Positions 1-9,091 are shown, numbered from the stretch's first letter. The stretch is 34,385 nucleotides of DNA from Planctomycetota bacterium (GCA_021413475.1 JAIOQJ010000512.1:1-34385); one strand, 5' to 3'. The notes: generated from the letters alone by a model not told the origin. Made by a program: numbers and translations.

Positions 1-98
1 CTCGCCGAGCGTTACGCGACCCATTTTGGCTGGAGCCCGCCACGGCCGTGCTGTATCGAAATCGAAGTGGCCGACCTCCGATTAAAAGTCGCGATCCA

Positions 99-1241
99 TT
101 ACCGCGTGTACCGGACACTAATCACATCGCGGACGACGCCGATGGTGCGTTTCGTTTCCGGAAGGTCAACTTTGACGGGCGGGCCGAAACCGGTCTCGTT
201 GCCGCCGGTGCGTGCGCCCTTTTCATCTTCGGGGATATTCTGGCCGCTCCACGCGAGAGCGAACGTCACAGTCAGCACTCCGACTTTGCCGCGGCCAACA
301 CTTGGCTGCGTGGAGATCGCACCCTTGCCGTATTCCGTGATCAGGAACGAATCGGCCTTGCTATTGGTCTTGAACCAGCCGGTGATGATGAACGACGATT
401 TGGGCGGCACGATGAAAGTGCTGTATTTGGGTCGGCCTTCCGGCGTGCGCACCTCGCTGAAAGTGAAGACATCGAGGCCGTCGATCGTCAGGGTCACGGC
501 CGCGTCGTGCGGCGTGTTGTTGAAGACACGCACGGCGTAGACGTCATTCCGCTGAATGTTCGCCTCTGCTCCGTTCGCTCCCTTGCCGATCGGGATCGGC
601 GCGATGTTCTCCCAGCCGGCGGCGTCCTTCGGTGCGCTCTCCAGCAACGTCGTCAGCAGTTCGAGTTCGAACGGGCTTTCCTTGCTGGTCTTGATCCGCG
701 TGTTTGCCGGCTGTTCGATCTTCGGCTCGTCGATGCTTTTCTTGATGCGCTCGTTCAACTGCTCGCGGGTCTCGCGCGGCGGGAGTGGTGTCGTGCGGGC
801 CGTCATCACCGCCAGCACATCCGAATCGACGATTTTAAGTTTCTCCTGGTTGAACTTCTGGCTAAGTTCACCGACTTTCTCCCCGTTGTTCTTCTCGATG
901 TTCAGCGTGAGTTCGAAGAAGCTCAGTCCGTTGTCGGGTTTCTTGAAGCTATACTTGCCGGAGAGCCGCAACAGGGCCTTGGGATCGACGATTCCCTTTT
1001 GCGTCACTTCGAGTTCTTGCTGGAGCAATTGCTCGATACCGGGGCCGAAGTTCATGGCGTCCACGCCGGCACCGGCAAATTGATCGACGGCGATGCTCGT
1101 CTGTCCTTCTTCCTTGACGATCTTCTGAATCTTCTCCGCCAGTGGCTTGATATCCTTGCGGATTTTCTCGTTCACCGTGGCAGAAGACGCCCCGGTACTC
1201 ATGAGCGAAACGACGATCGCAAATAGGAAACCGTATCGCAT
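99..1241 (-). CDS. Secreted hypothetical protein (380 aa) with C-terminal beta-rich 'NDVYAVRVFNNTPHDAAVTLTIDGLDVFTFSE' region
   Basis: Full ORF with Sec-type N-terminus MRYGFLFAIVVSLMSTGASSA; lies 52 bp downstream of the same-strand cytochrome c gene. Confidence 0.8.
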   Translation of the reverse strand: MRYGFLFAIVVSLMSTGASSATVNEKIRKDIKPLAEKIQKIVKEEGQTSIAVDQFAGAGVDAMNFGPGIEQLLQQELEVTQKGIVDPKALLRLSGKYSFKKPDNGLSFFELTLNIEKNNGEKVGELSQKFNQEKLKIVDSDVLAVMTARTTPLPPRETREQLNERIKKSIDEPKIEQPANTRIKTSKESPFELELLTTLLESAPKDAAGWENIAPIPIGKGANGAEANIQRNDVYAVRVFNNTPHDAAVTLTIDGLDVFTFSEVRTPEGRPKYSTFIVPPKSSFIITGWFKTNSKADSFLITEYGKGAISTQPSVGRGKVGVLTVTFALAWSGQNIPEDEKGARTGGNETGFGPPVKVDLPETKRTIGVVRDVISVRYTR

Positions 1242-1293
1242 AAATCACCTTTGATGTTAGATGGTATTTTGATTTTAGGTTCAGGAACTAAGT

Positions 1294-3075
1294 TTACTCT
1301 TTCGCACCCAACACATGGACCGGTTTGCCAAGATCCAGTTCGCGGGCCACACGCTGCATGAGCGAGTTGGCACCGCGTTCCCATTCGTTGCGTTTAATCA
1401 CACCGCGCTCGGCCATGAGCACGCCCAGGCCGAGTTCGCGGAGTTTTTTGTTCCCTTGAATCATCGTTTTGAACTGCTCGGGTTTATCGAGGCCCAGTTC
1501 ACAAGCGGCAGTGGCGGCATCGAGTTCCTGCAACCCGTACAGCCGGGCGATCTCGCCGATCGGCTCGGCCGGCAGATCCTTGATCGACTTGGCGATAAAG
1601 GGTTTCATCGCTTTTTCGCAGGCTTTCAGGAAACGGTCCTCGTCGTCTTGGATCAATTCCACCATCTTTTTGGCTTCCGGGTAAAGGCGTTCAACCTTTC
1701 GCTTGGCATCGCCAAATACGGAGTTGCCGGCGCGGATCGCATCGGCGGGCGGCTTGACCACGCCATACTTGTGGCAGGCCATGCAGGAAAGCCCATTGAC
1801 AATCAGATTGCTTCCCGACGTCTTCTGAGAATCGCTGACCACGTCAATCGGCCCCTCATCGATCCGCCCATCCTTGGCGTCCACAAGCATGTAACCATTC
1901 AGGCCGTTCGGCAGGCTAAAGACGATCTCGCCGCCGTCGTGCTGGAACGCCTGAGCCGCGTATTTGTTGCCTTTGAATTCAGGGCCCAGCGGGAAGCGAA
2001 TCAGGTCGTTGTTGCCGGCATTGTTTTTCTTGAAGTCGTAGCTCTTCCAGTAGGCACCGTAAGACGCATCATGCCGTTCGATCAACCGATTCTGCTCTGA
2101 GACACCGCTCTTGATGAAGCCGGCTCGATCCAGTCGATCGCGCCCGAAGTTCAGGGGAATATCGACATCCAGTTTCTTCTCCAGTTCGACGGCGTTCTTG
2201 GGGATGCGTAGCAACACATGGTAAAGCGGCGGCCGGGTCGCGGTGGCGATGAACCAGTCGGCCCGAATGATCGGAATCGAACAATCGGTGAGGGTTCGGA
2301 CGTCTTCATCGAGCTTCTGCAAGTCGCGGTCGGCGTGTTCGGAGTAAGAGACGCCGTAGGGATAGGCCGCCATGATCGCCGTCCAGAGATGGTCGCGGTC
2401 CCAGTCGTAGTCACGCAGATCCACGGCGAAGACGGTCTGGTCCTTGTCGATCGCCTTGGGGACGGCGATGCGCGGCTTCCACGACAGGCTGTTGATCGCC
2501 TTGGAAAGGGCGGCCCGGTAACTGCCGAGGTCGTCGTCGGGCACCCGTGCGTTGTTGTAAAGCTGCATGATCGTGAAGTATCGGATGTACGGCCGATCCT
2601 GCTGATCGACGTCGCGGAGATGATCGCGCACGGCCGTCAGCATTGCCTTGGGCGACACATACCGACGGGCCGCTTCGGCCTTGGGCTCGGCTTTCGCATC
2701 GGCGACAACTTCCACTCGCGGGTAAGTCGATGCACCCGCTTCGATCCACTTCTTGATAATTTCCAGGTCGGCATCGCTGGGTCGGTTCTGAATGTCCTTG
2801 GGCGGCATGTTCTTCTTCACGCCGGCCCGCTGCCAGAGCTTCGATTCGTCGAGTTTGCCGGGTACGACGACCGGCTTCTCGCCCTGGAGTTCGGCCAACA
2901 GGGTTTGCTCGTTCATGACGTCGAAATTGCCGCCCGCCGACCCTTCGCCGTTGTGGCAACGCTGACAATGGGTCTTGAGTACGGTCCGGGCCTGGGCGGC
3001 CAGGCTGGGGTCAGCGAAAAGCGAACCGGGCAGAGCCAACAGGCCGAGCAACCCGGAAATAAACGCGATCTTCAT
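1294..3075 (-). CDS. Secreted di-heme planctomycete-type cytochrome c protein (593 aa)
   Basis: Signal peptide; two CxxCH motifs (CQRCH near the N-terminus, CMACH in the C-terminal half); 'NMPPKD...IKKWIEAGA' context typical of PSCyt1-like domains. Confidence 0.85.
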   Translation of the reverse strand: MKIAFISGLLGLLALPGSLFADPSLAAQARTVLKTHCQRCHNGEGSAGGNFDVMNEQTLLAELQGEKPVVVPGKLDESKLWQRAGVKKNMPPKDIQNRPSDADLEIIKKWIEAGASTYPRVEVVADAKAEPKAEAARRYVSPKAMLTAVRDHLRDVDQQDRPYIRYFTIMQLYNNARVPDDDLGSYRAALSKAINSLSWKPRIAVPKAIDKDQTVFAVDLRDYDWDRDHLWTAIMAAYPYGVSYSEHADRDLQKLDEDVRTLTDCSIPIIRADWFIATATRPPLYHVLLRIPKNAVELEKKLDVDIPLNFGRDRLDRAGFIKSGVSEQNRLIERHDASYGAYWKSYDFKKNNAGNNDLIRFPLGPEFKGNKYAAQAFQHDGGEIVFSLPNGLNGYMLVDAKDGRIDEGPIDVVSDSQKTSGSNLIVNGLSCMACHKYGVVKPPADAIRAGNSVFGDAKRKVERLYPEAKKMVELIQDDEDRFLKACEKAMKPFIAKSIKDLPAEPIGEIARLYGLQELDAATAACELGLDKPEQFKTMIQGNKKLRELGLGVLMAERGVIKRNEWERGANSLMQRVARELDLGKPVHVLGAKE

Positions 3076-3166
3076 GGGACAGGCTCCGATGTGTGTTGGA
3101 GTTATGATCGCTGAGGATAACGGGTGAGGGGAAGAAAAATTCTGGGAATTTCGCGAATAATCTAGC

Positions 3167-3179
3167 GAGGCTTCGCCTC
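3167..3179. repeat. Short solitary palindrome GAGGC-TTC-GCCTC
   Basis: Perfect 5-bp stem with TTC loop, just upstream of the larger 3198-3261 inverted repeat. Confidence 0.4.
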
Positions 3180-3197
3180 AGACCGATGAGGTTCTTT

Positions 3198-3261
3198 GTT
3201 CGTAGTGACCCGCTTCAGCGGGTCCAGGCGCTCAGACCCGCTGAAGCGGGTCACTACGAAC
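3198..3261. repeat. REPIN-like nested inverted repeat: 27-bp perfect arms (gttcgtagtgacccgcttcagcgggtc), 10-nt spacer
   Basis: Arms 3198-3224 and 3235-3261 are exact reverse complements; each arm also contains the palindrome GACCCGCT-TC-AGCGGGTC. Confidence 0.85.
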
Positions 3262-3405
3262 CAAAAACGGGTGCTGAAAACTTGATTCATCCGCTATGAG
3301 TTTTCAGGAAAAAGTAACCTAGCACCGCGATGTACACGAACGAAGAAGAAGGTGGTTTCAGCACACGATTACTGCGGAGACTTCTTGGCAGAAGGGTTCT
3401 CACGA

Positions 3406-3744
3406 TCACAATTTTGAGCTTGGGGCGGGATCGTCCAAATCGAGTGATTTGAGCATCGTTTCCACCGAGAACGACTTATCGCGATTTTCGTAGCGATGTT
3501 GCAGTTCGGCACGCTCCCCGGGCGTCAATTCCGGCGGCGTCTTGCGGGTCGACTGGAACCGGCTCGATGGCACGAAAGTCCCCAAGCGTTCACCGGTTTT
3601 GTCGAGAATGGAAATGAGTTCTCCGTCCTGTTGTTCGACGATCCGCTCGCGCATGATCTCCGCGAGAATCGCCGCTTTTGCGTCAGGCGAACTCTGCCGG
3701 ACCGTTTCCAGGATGGGTGCTTCCGTGGTCTTCAACATGGTCAA
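3406..3744 (-). CDS. Small hypothetical protein (112 aa), antitoxin-like composition
   Basis: ORF in the gap between the caspase-FGE and cytochrome genes, same strand; helical N-terminus, charged C-terminus; no clear family recognised. Confidence 0.55.
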   Translation of the reverse strand: MTMLKTTEAPILETVRQSSPDAKAAILAEIMRERIVEQQDGELISILDKTGERLGTFVPSSRFQSTRKTPPELTPGERAELQHRYENRDKSFSVETMLKSLDLDDPAPSSKL

Positions 3745-3875
3745 GCCTCAAGAATCGATCTACCGCGTCGCTCGTCAGATCGTCGAAATTGTCGAATCGC
3801 CGCAAATTTTTTGGCGATCTTCCTTTCTGAAATGATACTCGATCCGAAGGTGAAAATGCAAATCGAAAGCAATCC

Positions 3876-5615
3876 TCACGGCAGAACAGCAACACGAAAC
3901 CCGACGTTATAGTCGCGATTGACCGGCGCTAGGATGTATCGGTAGGCTGCGCTACATCTCCTAGGAAAGCTGCTCCAAGAGCCACCCCGCAAGGCGCGCC
4001 GGTCGTTCGATTGCTTGGCTGTTTGGATTTGATTACCGCCCTTCGGTAAGTCCGCATATTTCCCGTAGAAGTCCTCACACCACTCATATGCGTTTCCGTG
4101 CATGTCATACAGCCCGAATTCGTTCGGCTTGTACTTTCCGGTCGCCGCCATGAAGGCATGGCCATCGGATGCTTTGATGCCGTGATTCAGTCCGGTTTTC
4201 CCTCGATAGTCCGCGTCAGCCACATTGCCGTACTCGGCAAGCCCTTCTTCTTCATCGCCAAATGCGAAACGAGACTTGCTACCGGCCCGGCAAGCATATT
4301 CCCATTCCGCTTCCCCTGGCAAGCGTACGTTCTTGAGGCGCACCTTGCCGTCCCCCTTCTTCGCCATCCACTCGCAGAACTGCTTCGCATCGTTCCAAGT
4401 GACGTTTACCACCGGATGCTCGTCTGTCTGTGTGAAACCCGCATTTTTCCAGGTGTACTTCTTGTCGCGGCCTTCGAACTTCTTGTCGGTGTCGTTCCAG
4501 CCCCAGCCGCCATCGTCTTCCTCGGCTTCGGTCTTGTAGCCAGTCTCTTCAACGAAACGCCGAAACTGTCCCCGCGTGATTTCTAACTGGCCGATGTAGT
4601 AGTCATCGGTAAACGTGATGTCGCGCTGCTCTTCGTTGTCTTCACGACCTTTCTCCTCTTGCGGTGAGCCAATCGTAAACGTCTTTCCCTTTGCCGCGAT
4701 CTTCACCAGTCGCAACTCCACGCCCTTGCCGAGGTCGTAGATCAGGTACTCGAATTCCTTATTGAGCTTGGCATCGCGGGCCCGAACGATTCGCGGATTG
4801 GTTAGTTCCGCCTTTGAATCGACACCGCCGAGCGACACCAGCACCGGCGGGGCACCCGACAGATTGCCCATCTCGTTGGGATGCTGAAGGCGTTTGTCGC
4901 CGAACAATTTCGGCACCGCGATGGGTACTTGCTTTTTCACGTAGGCACGCAGCGAATCCCAGGTGACTTCGTCGCCGTCTTTCGCCGCCCCTTCCATTCC
5001 TTTGATGACGTGGTAGAAGAACACGCCGTGTTGCAGTTCCTTGTGTTCGTTGGCGAATTCGCCGTCGGAACAACTCATCAAGACGCCGACACCTTTGGGC
5101 GGTAGCGGCGTATCGTCGGCACCGCCGCGGATGCCGCGTTTACCGTCGTTCCGGCAGGCATCGACCAGCACCAACTTCACGCCGGCGTAACTCTCTTGCA
5201 ATTTCTGGTAGGTTGCGGTGAGAGAAACCAACGTTCGCGTCTGTGTGTCGAATGGCTTGGCGTCAGTCGGGCAGAAATAGCAGTCCTTGCCGAACTGAAG
5301 GCCGTGGCCCGCGAAGGCGATGATCAGCGTATCGTTCTTCTTGTACTTGCCGAGGATCTCATCCAGCGCCGCTTCGATATTCATTTTAGTCGGCTTCCCG
5401 GCCGTTGAATCCGTGAGCAAGGAAACGTCGTATTCGTGTTTTTTCAGGAGATCCGCGAGCTTGGCGGCATCGTTGACCGCATAATCGAGTTTGGCGAGGT
5501 CGCCATGATCGTATTCATTGACGCCGACCAGAAGGGCGTATTTTTTGCCCTCGGCGAGGACCGAGGATGACGATGTCAGCAGGAACGCGACAAGTAGATA
5601 ACTATAACGTTTCAT
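3876..5615 (-). CDS. Exported caspase-like (peptidase C14) protein with C-terminal FGE-sulfatase (C-type-lectin-fold) domain
   Basis: MKRYSYLLVAFLLTSSSSVLAEGKKYALLVGVNEYDH; dyad motifs AFAGHGLQ and LVDACRNDG; C-terminal 'VRLPGEAEWEYACRAG...FGLYDMHGNAYEWCEDFYG...RALRGGSW...NVGFRVA'. Start trimmed from the ORF track (5867) to ATG 5615 with GAGG upstream, avoiding overlap with the neighbouring gene. Confidence 0.92.
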   Translation of the reverse strand: MKRYSYLLVAFLLTSSSSVLAEGKKYALLVGVNEYDHGDLAKLDYAVNDAAKLADLLKKHEYDVSLLTDSTAGKPTKMNIEAALDEILGKYKKNDTLIIAFAGHGLQFGKDCYFCPTDAKPFDTQTRTLVSLTATYQKLQESYAGVKLVLVDACRNDGKRGIRGGADDTPLPPKGVGVLMSCSDGEFANEHKELQHGVFFYHVIKGMEGAAKDGDEVTWDSLRAYVKKQVPIAVPKLFGDKRLQHPNEMGNLSGAPPVLVSLGGVDSKAELTNPRIVRARDAKLNKEFEYLIYDLGKGVELRLVKIAAKGKTFTIGSPQEEKGREDNEEQRDITFTDDYYIGQLEITRGQFRRFVEETGYKTEAEEDDGGWGWNDTDKKFEGRDKKYTWKNAGFTQTDEHPVVNVTWNDAKQFCEWMAKKGDGKVRLKNVRLPGEAEWEYACRAGSKSRFAFGDEEEGLAEYGNVADADYRGKTGLNHGIKASDGHAFMAATGKYKPNEFGLYDMHGNAYEWCEDFYGKYADLPKGGNQIQTAKQSNDRRALRGGSWSSFPRRCSAAYRYILAPVNRDYNVGFRVAVLP

Positions 5616-5688
5616 GGTCATCCTCACAGCATTGGTCTGGCGGACACATTGGCATGCCCGCGACGAGAACGCGCAGTATAGAAAGCGA

Positions 5689-7230
5689 TCACGGTGAAAC
5701 GCCCAGGCGCTTGAGCGCATCCCTCGCGGGGGCGAACCCCCCGGTTGCGGCCTTCTTGTATAGCTCGATCGCTTTTCCGAGGTCCTTGGTAACACCAGAA
5801 CCTTCCTCGTAATGGGTTCCGAGATGGTACATCCCGATCGGATCACCGCGCTCCGCGGACTTTGCAAGCCACTCCACGGCCTTGCCTTCGTCTTTATTGG
5901 TGCCGCGACCCTCCTTATAGATCACGCCCAACGACTGCATGCCGTTAGCATTCCCGGCTTCCGCGCTCTTCGAGTACCACTCGAAGGCTTTGATGAGATC
6001 TCGGTCGACACCCGTGCCGTTTGTGTAGCACCGGCCGAGGTTGTTCATCGACCACGTGATGCCCAGGTCGGCCGCCTTGCGATACTGCTCCACGGCAAAA
6101 AATTCGTCCTTATTCACGCCACGGCCAAAGAAGAAGCAGTTGCCGTATTCGTTGAGCGCCAGCCCGATCCGCTTATTGGCCGCCTTCTGGTAGTACTCGA
6201 ATGCCTTGTTATAGTCGCGGTCCACCCCACTTCCGTCCGCCAAACACCGGGCATACAAATACTGCCCTATGGCGGAGCCATTTTCCGCGGCCTTCTTCCA
6301 CGCCGAGACATGTTCGGGAGCGAGCTTCTTGATTTCCTCATGGACCCCCCTTATCCGGGCCACCTCCTCGATCCGCCGCCATTCTCGCAGTAGTGTCTGA
6401 TCTGCCCGATTGATGAGAAAGAGCTGGCCTGAAGCATCGGGGATCTTTAGGTTCGGCGTTTGCTTGGCACCTCCGCCAATAACGGTCGCCACCGTCTTCG
6501 GCACTCGCTTGTTCACGTAGACTGCCAGACTCAAAAAGTCGATCTGGTCATCTTCCGCATCGGCCTTGCCGCGCAACCCTTCCAAAACGTGGTAGAAAAA
6601 TACGCCGTGCTTGAGCGAATTATGCTCGAACGCCTTCTGGTCCTTGCTGCAACTGAAGAAGGCATACACCCCGCGCGGCGGCACCCGGTCGAGCAGATCG
6701 TTTTCCAGATTGCGGCCGCGGCCTTGCTGCGGATCGGTGCGGCAACAATCGGCGAGCAGCACCTTTGCCGAGGCGTTGCAGGCTTGCAGTTCCTTGTAGA
6801 TGTGCTCCAGCGAAACCAACGACTTTTTCTCCTCGGCGAACGGTTTGGCGTCCTTCGGGCAGAAATAGGCGTCGGCATCGTCGTTGAATTGCAGGCCGTG
6901 TCCTGCCAGGCCGATCAGGATCAGGTCGTCGCGATCCCGCTTCGCCAGCATCGTCTTCAATTGCTTCTCGATGTTCGCCTTAGTCGGCACCAAGTCCGCG
7001 TTCGCCTTGCCCTCGGTATCGGTGAGCAAGATGACGGTGTAATTGGCTTCACGCAAAACCTTGGCCATCTCGGTCGCGTCGTTCTCGGTGAAATCGAGGA
7101 CGGAGAGATTGGCGTGGTCGTATCGCTTCACGCCGACGAGTAGGGCGTATCGCTTTCCCTCGGCGAGGGCGGATGATGCCCCCGAGAGCATAAGCACGAT
7201 CAAAAGAAGCCATCGGTGAAATGCGATCAT
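5689..7230 (-). CDS. Exported caspase-like (peptidase C14) protein with C-terminal Sel1 (TPR-like) repeats
   Basis: MIAFHRWLLLIVLMLSGASSALAEGKRYALLVG; GLAGHGLQ and LLADCCRTD dyad motifs; about 5-6 Sel1 units such as 'GQYLYARCLADGSGVDRDYNKAFEYYQKAA'. ORF-track start 7242 is a GTG; ATG at 7230 preferred. Confidence 0.92.
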   Translation of the reverse strand: MIAFHRWLLLIVLMLSGASSALAEGKRYALLVGVKRYDHANLSVLDFTENDATEMAKVLREANYTVILLTDTEGKANADLVPTKANIEKQLKTMLAKRDRDDLILIGLAGHGLQFNDDADAYFCPKDAKPFAEEKKSLVSLEHIYKELQACNASAKVLLADCCRTDPQQGRGRNLENDLLDRVPPRGVYAFFSCSKDQKAFEHNSLKHGVFFYHVLEGLRGKADAEDDQIDFLSLAVYVNKRVPKTVATVIGGGAKQTPNLKIPDASGQLFLINRADQTLLREWRRIEEVARIRGVHEEIKKLAPEHVSAWKKAAENGSAIGQYLYARCLADGSGVDRDYNKAFEYYQKAANKRIGLALNEYGNCFFFGRGVNKDEFFAVEQYRKAADLGITWSMNNLGRCYTNGTGVDRDLIKAFEWYSKSAEAGNANGMQSLGVIYKEGRGTNKDEGKAVEWLAKSAERGDPIGMYHLGTHYEEGSGVTKDLGKAIELYKKAATGGFAPARDALKRLGVSP

Positions 7231-7446
7231 GGGCCTGCTCACATATTGATTGATAAGAGGATTGCTCAGTCACTTCGTCAGGAGAACGGACGTGCGGAGC
7301 GAATCTTCTGATCTTTTTCGTTGATGATCAAAAACATCTGTCGCCGATGAAGTCAACGATCGCAGAAGTATACGGCGATACACACTTCTCTTGCCAGCAA
7401 ATTCGTACGCGAGAGTGCGGCCATGCGAGCAAGGCAATTCCTGCAT

Positions 7447-8862
7447 TTACTTCAATTCCAACACCTCAACCCGCTTGAAGATGACCTCGGTGGCGGACCC
7501 GATAACTTGCAGCGCGAAGTGGCCCTTCGTGAAGTGCCTGTGCGGATCCTTCCAGTCGACCGTGGTCTTGCCGTTCACCTTGATAATAAGGTGGTTGTCG
7601 ATGGCAATGACCTCTTGCGTGAACCATTCGTCGCGCTTATGCAGGGGAGTATTCACAACAATCTCATTTCGATACTCGCCCAGTCTCGTTCCGCGGGCAG
7701 GAAAGAGACTCCCCGTCAATGGGCCGGCATTGCCCAGGTAAATCTGCGCCTCGTAGCCAGCGAGGAAATTGGTGCCGAACTTGGCCCTGAAGAACTGCCC
7801 GCTGTTGCCGAGGTTGCCACCGTCGTTGATTTTGGCCTCAATTAGAAAATGGAAGTTGGAGTAGTCGTCGCGATCACTGAACAAATGATGGCGTGCCCCG
7901 GTGCCAACAAGCATGCCATTGCGGATGCGCCAGAGTGCAATTGTCGTGTTATCGAGGAGTTTGCCGTCGTAACCAACGAGTTTTCCGTCAAGCACGATCT
8001 TGCTCACACTTGCAACTTCATCACTCGGCTTGTCGGGCATCTTCCAACCAGTCAGGTCATTACCGTTAAAGAGCGAGACCCAGCCATTCAAGAGCACGGG
8101 CGAAGTCCCCGATAGATTGCCCACTTCGTTGGGGTTCTGCCGCCGTTGGTCCTTAAACAGCTTCGACATCGCCCCCGGCACTTCGTCCTTCACATATGCC
8201 CGCAACGAATCCCAGGTCACGACGTTCTTCTTGTTCTTCGCTTCCCCCTCCAGGCCCTTGATGACGTGATAGAAAAACACGCCGTGTTTCAGTTCTTCCG
8301 ATTCCGAGGCCTTTTCTCCATCCGAACAACTCATCAAGACGCCGATTCCCTTGGGCGGTAGCGGTGCGTCGTTGCTGCCGCCGCGGATGCCACGGCCGCC
8401 ATCGTCGCGGCAAGCATCGATCAACATTAGCTTGACGCCGTCGAAGGCTTTTTCCAATTTGCTGTAGACCTCGGTCAATGAAACGAGCGTCTTGGTTTCA
8501 TCCGGAAATGGCTTGGCGTCGCGGGGACAGAAGTAGCAATCCTTGCCGAATTGCAGGCCGTGCCCCGCGTAACCGAGTACGATCGTGTCGTTCTTCTTGT
8601 ACTTACCAAGAACATCTTCCAAGGCGGCCTCGATGTTCTTCTTGGTCGGCTCCTTCCCGGATTTGTCGGTGAGCAGCGTCACCTCGTAGCCGTGCTTTTT
8701 CAGCAATTCCGCCATCTTGGCCGCGTCGTTCATGGCGTAGTCGAGCTTCGGCAGTTTGGCGTGGTCGTATTCGTTGATGCCGACGAGGATGGCGTAGCGA
8801 TTGCCTTCCGCATGGACGGACAGTGGCAGCAGGAGCAAGATGATGGTGGCGAGGCGTTTCAT
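7447..8862 (-). CDS. Exported caspase-like (peptidase C14) protein with C-terminal DUF1080 (concanavalin-like) domain
   Basis: MKRLATIILLLLPLSVHAEGNRYAILVGINEYDH; GYAGHGLQ and LIDACRDDG; C-terminal 'GWVSLFNGNDLTGWK...GNSGQFFRA...GYEAQIY...EWFTQEVIAIDNHLIIKVNGKTTVDWKD'. GGAG precedes ATG 8862. Confidence 0.92.
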   Translation of the reverse strand: MKRLATIILLLLPLSVHAEGNRYAILVGINEYDHAKLPKLDYAMNDAAKMAELLKKHGYEVTLLTDKSGKEPTKKNIEAALEDVLGKYKKNDTIVLGYAGHGLQFGKDCYFCPRDAKPFPDETKTLVSLTEVYSKLEKAFDGVKLMLIDACRDDGGRGIRGGSNDAPLPPKGIGVLMSCSDGEKASESEELKHGVFFYHVIKGLEGEAKNKKNVVTWDSLRAYVKDEVPGAMSKLFKDQRRQNPNEVGNLSGTSPVLLNGWVSLFNGNDLTGWKMPDKPSDEVASVSKIVLDGKLVGYDGKLLDNTTIALWRIRNGMLVGTGARHHLFSDRDDYSNFHFLIEAKINDGGNLGNSGQFFRAKFGTNFLAGYEAQIYLGNAGPLTGSLFPARGTRLGEYRNEIVVNTPLHKRDEWFTQEVIAIDNHLIIKVNGKTTVDWKDPHRHFTKGHFALQVIGSATEVIFKRVEVLELK

Positions 8863-9091
8863 GGGAAGGCTCCGGATCAATTTGCACCAGATCATGAAAA
8901 TCATCAGAATGTTATACCGCGCTTGGAGAGTATCCGGCGAAACAAAAACGCGAGGTGCCAGCGAACGGGGGTTGAAACCGTTGCCTTCTTACATGGGAGA
9001 ACGGAGAGACTGACGAGATCTTCCAGGATTCTTCGAGAAAAATGATGATGAATGTAGCGTGCTTTATGCAAAATACGGGCGGGATAGATCT

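Noticed and set aside
1-98. Possible 3' end of a plus-strand gene (LAERYATHFGWSPPRPCCIEIEVADLRLKVAIHYRV...)
   Set aside because: The reading frame stays open to 540 across the convergent CDS, so no gene end can be defined from this window.
48-1226. 392-aa plus-strand ORF
   Set aside because: Fully antisense to the secreted 380-aa CDS, low-complexity Arg/Leu-rich composition, no start context; a GC-rich shadow ORF.
3876-4300. Diversity-generating retroelement target (FGE/CLec-fold C-terminus fused to caspase is seen in some DGR variable proteins)
   Set aside because: No reverse transcriptase ORF and no template repeat seen in the window, and the 3' end is not notably AAY/Asn-rich.
1294-8862. 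Bacterial apoptosome analogue (cytochrome c plus caspases)
   Set aside because: The proximity is real, but PSCyt-type cytochromes are very common in planctomycetes and all three caspases appear exported; sequence alone does not support an apoptosis mechanism.
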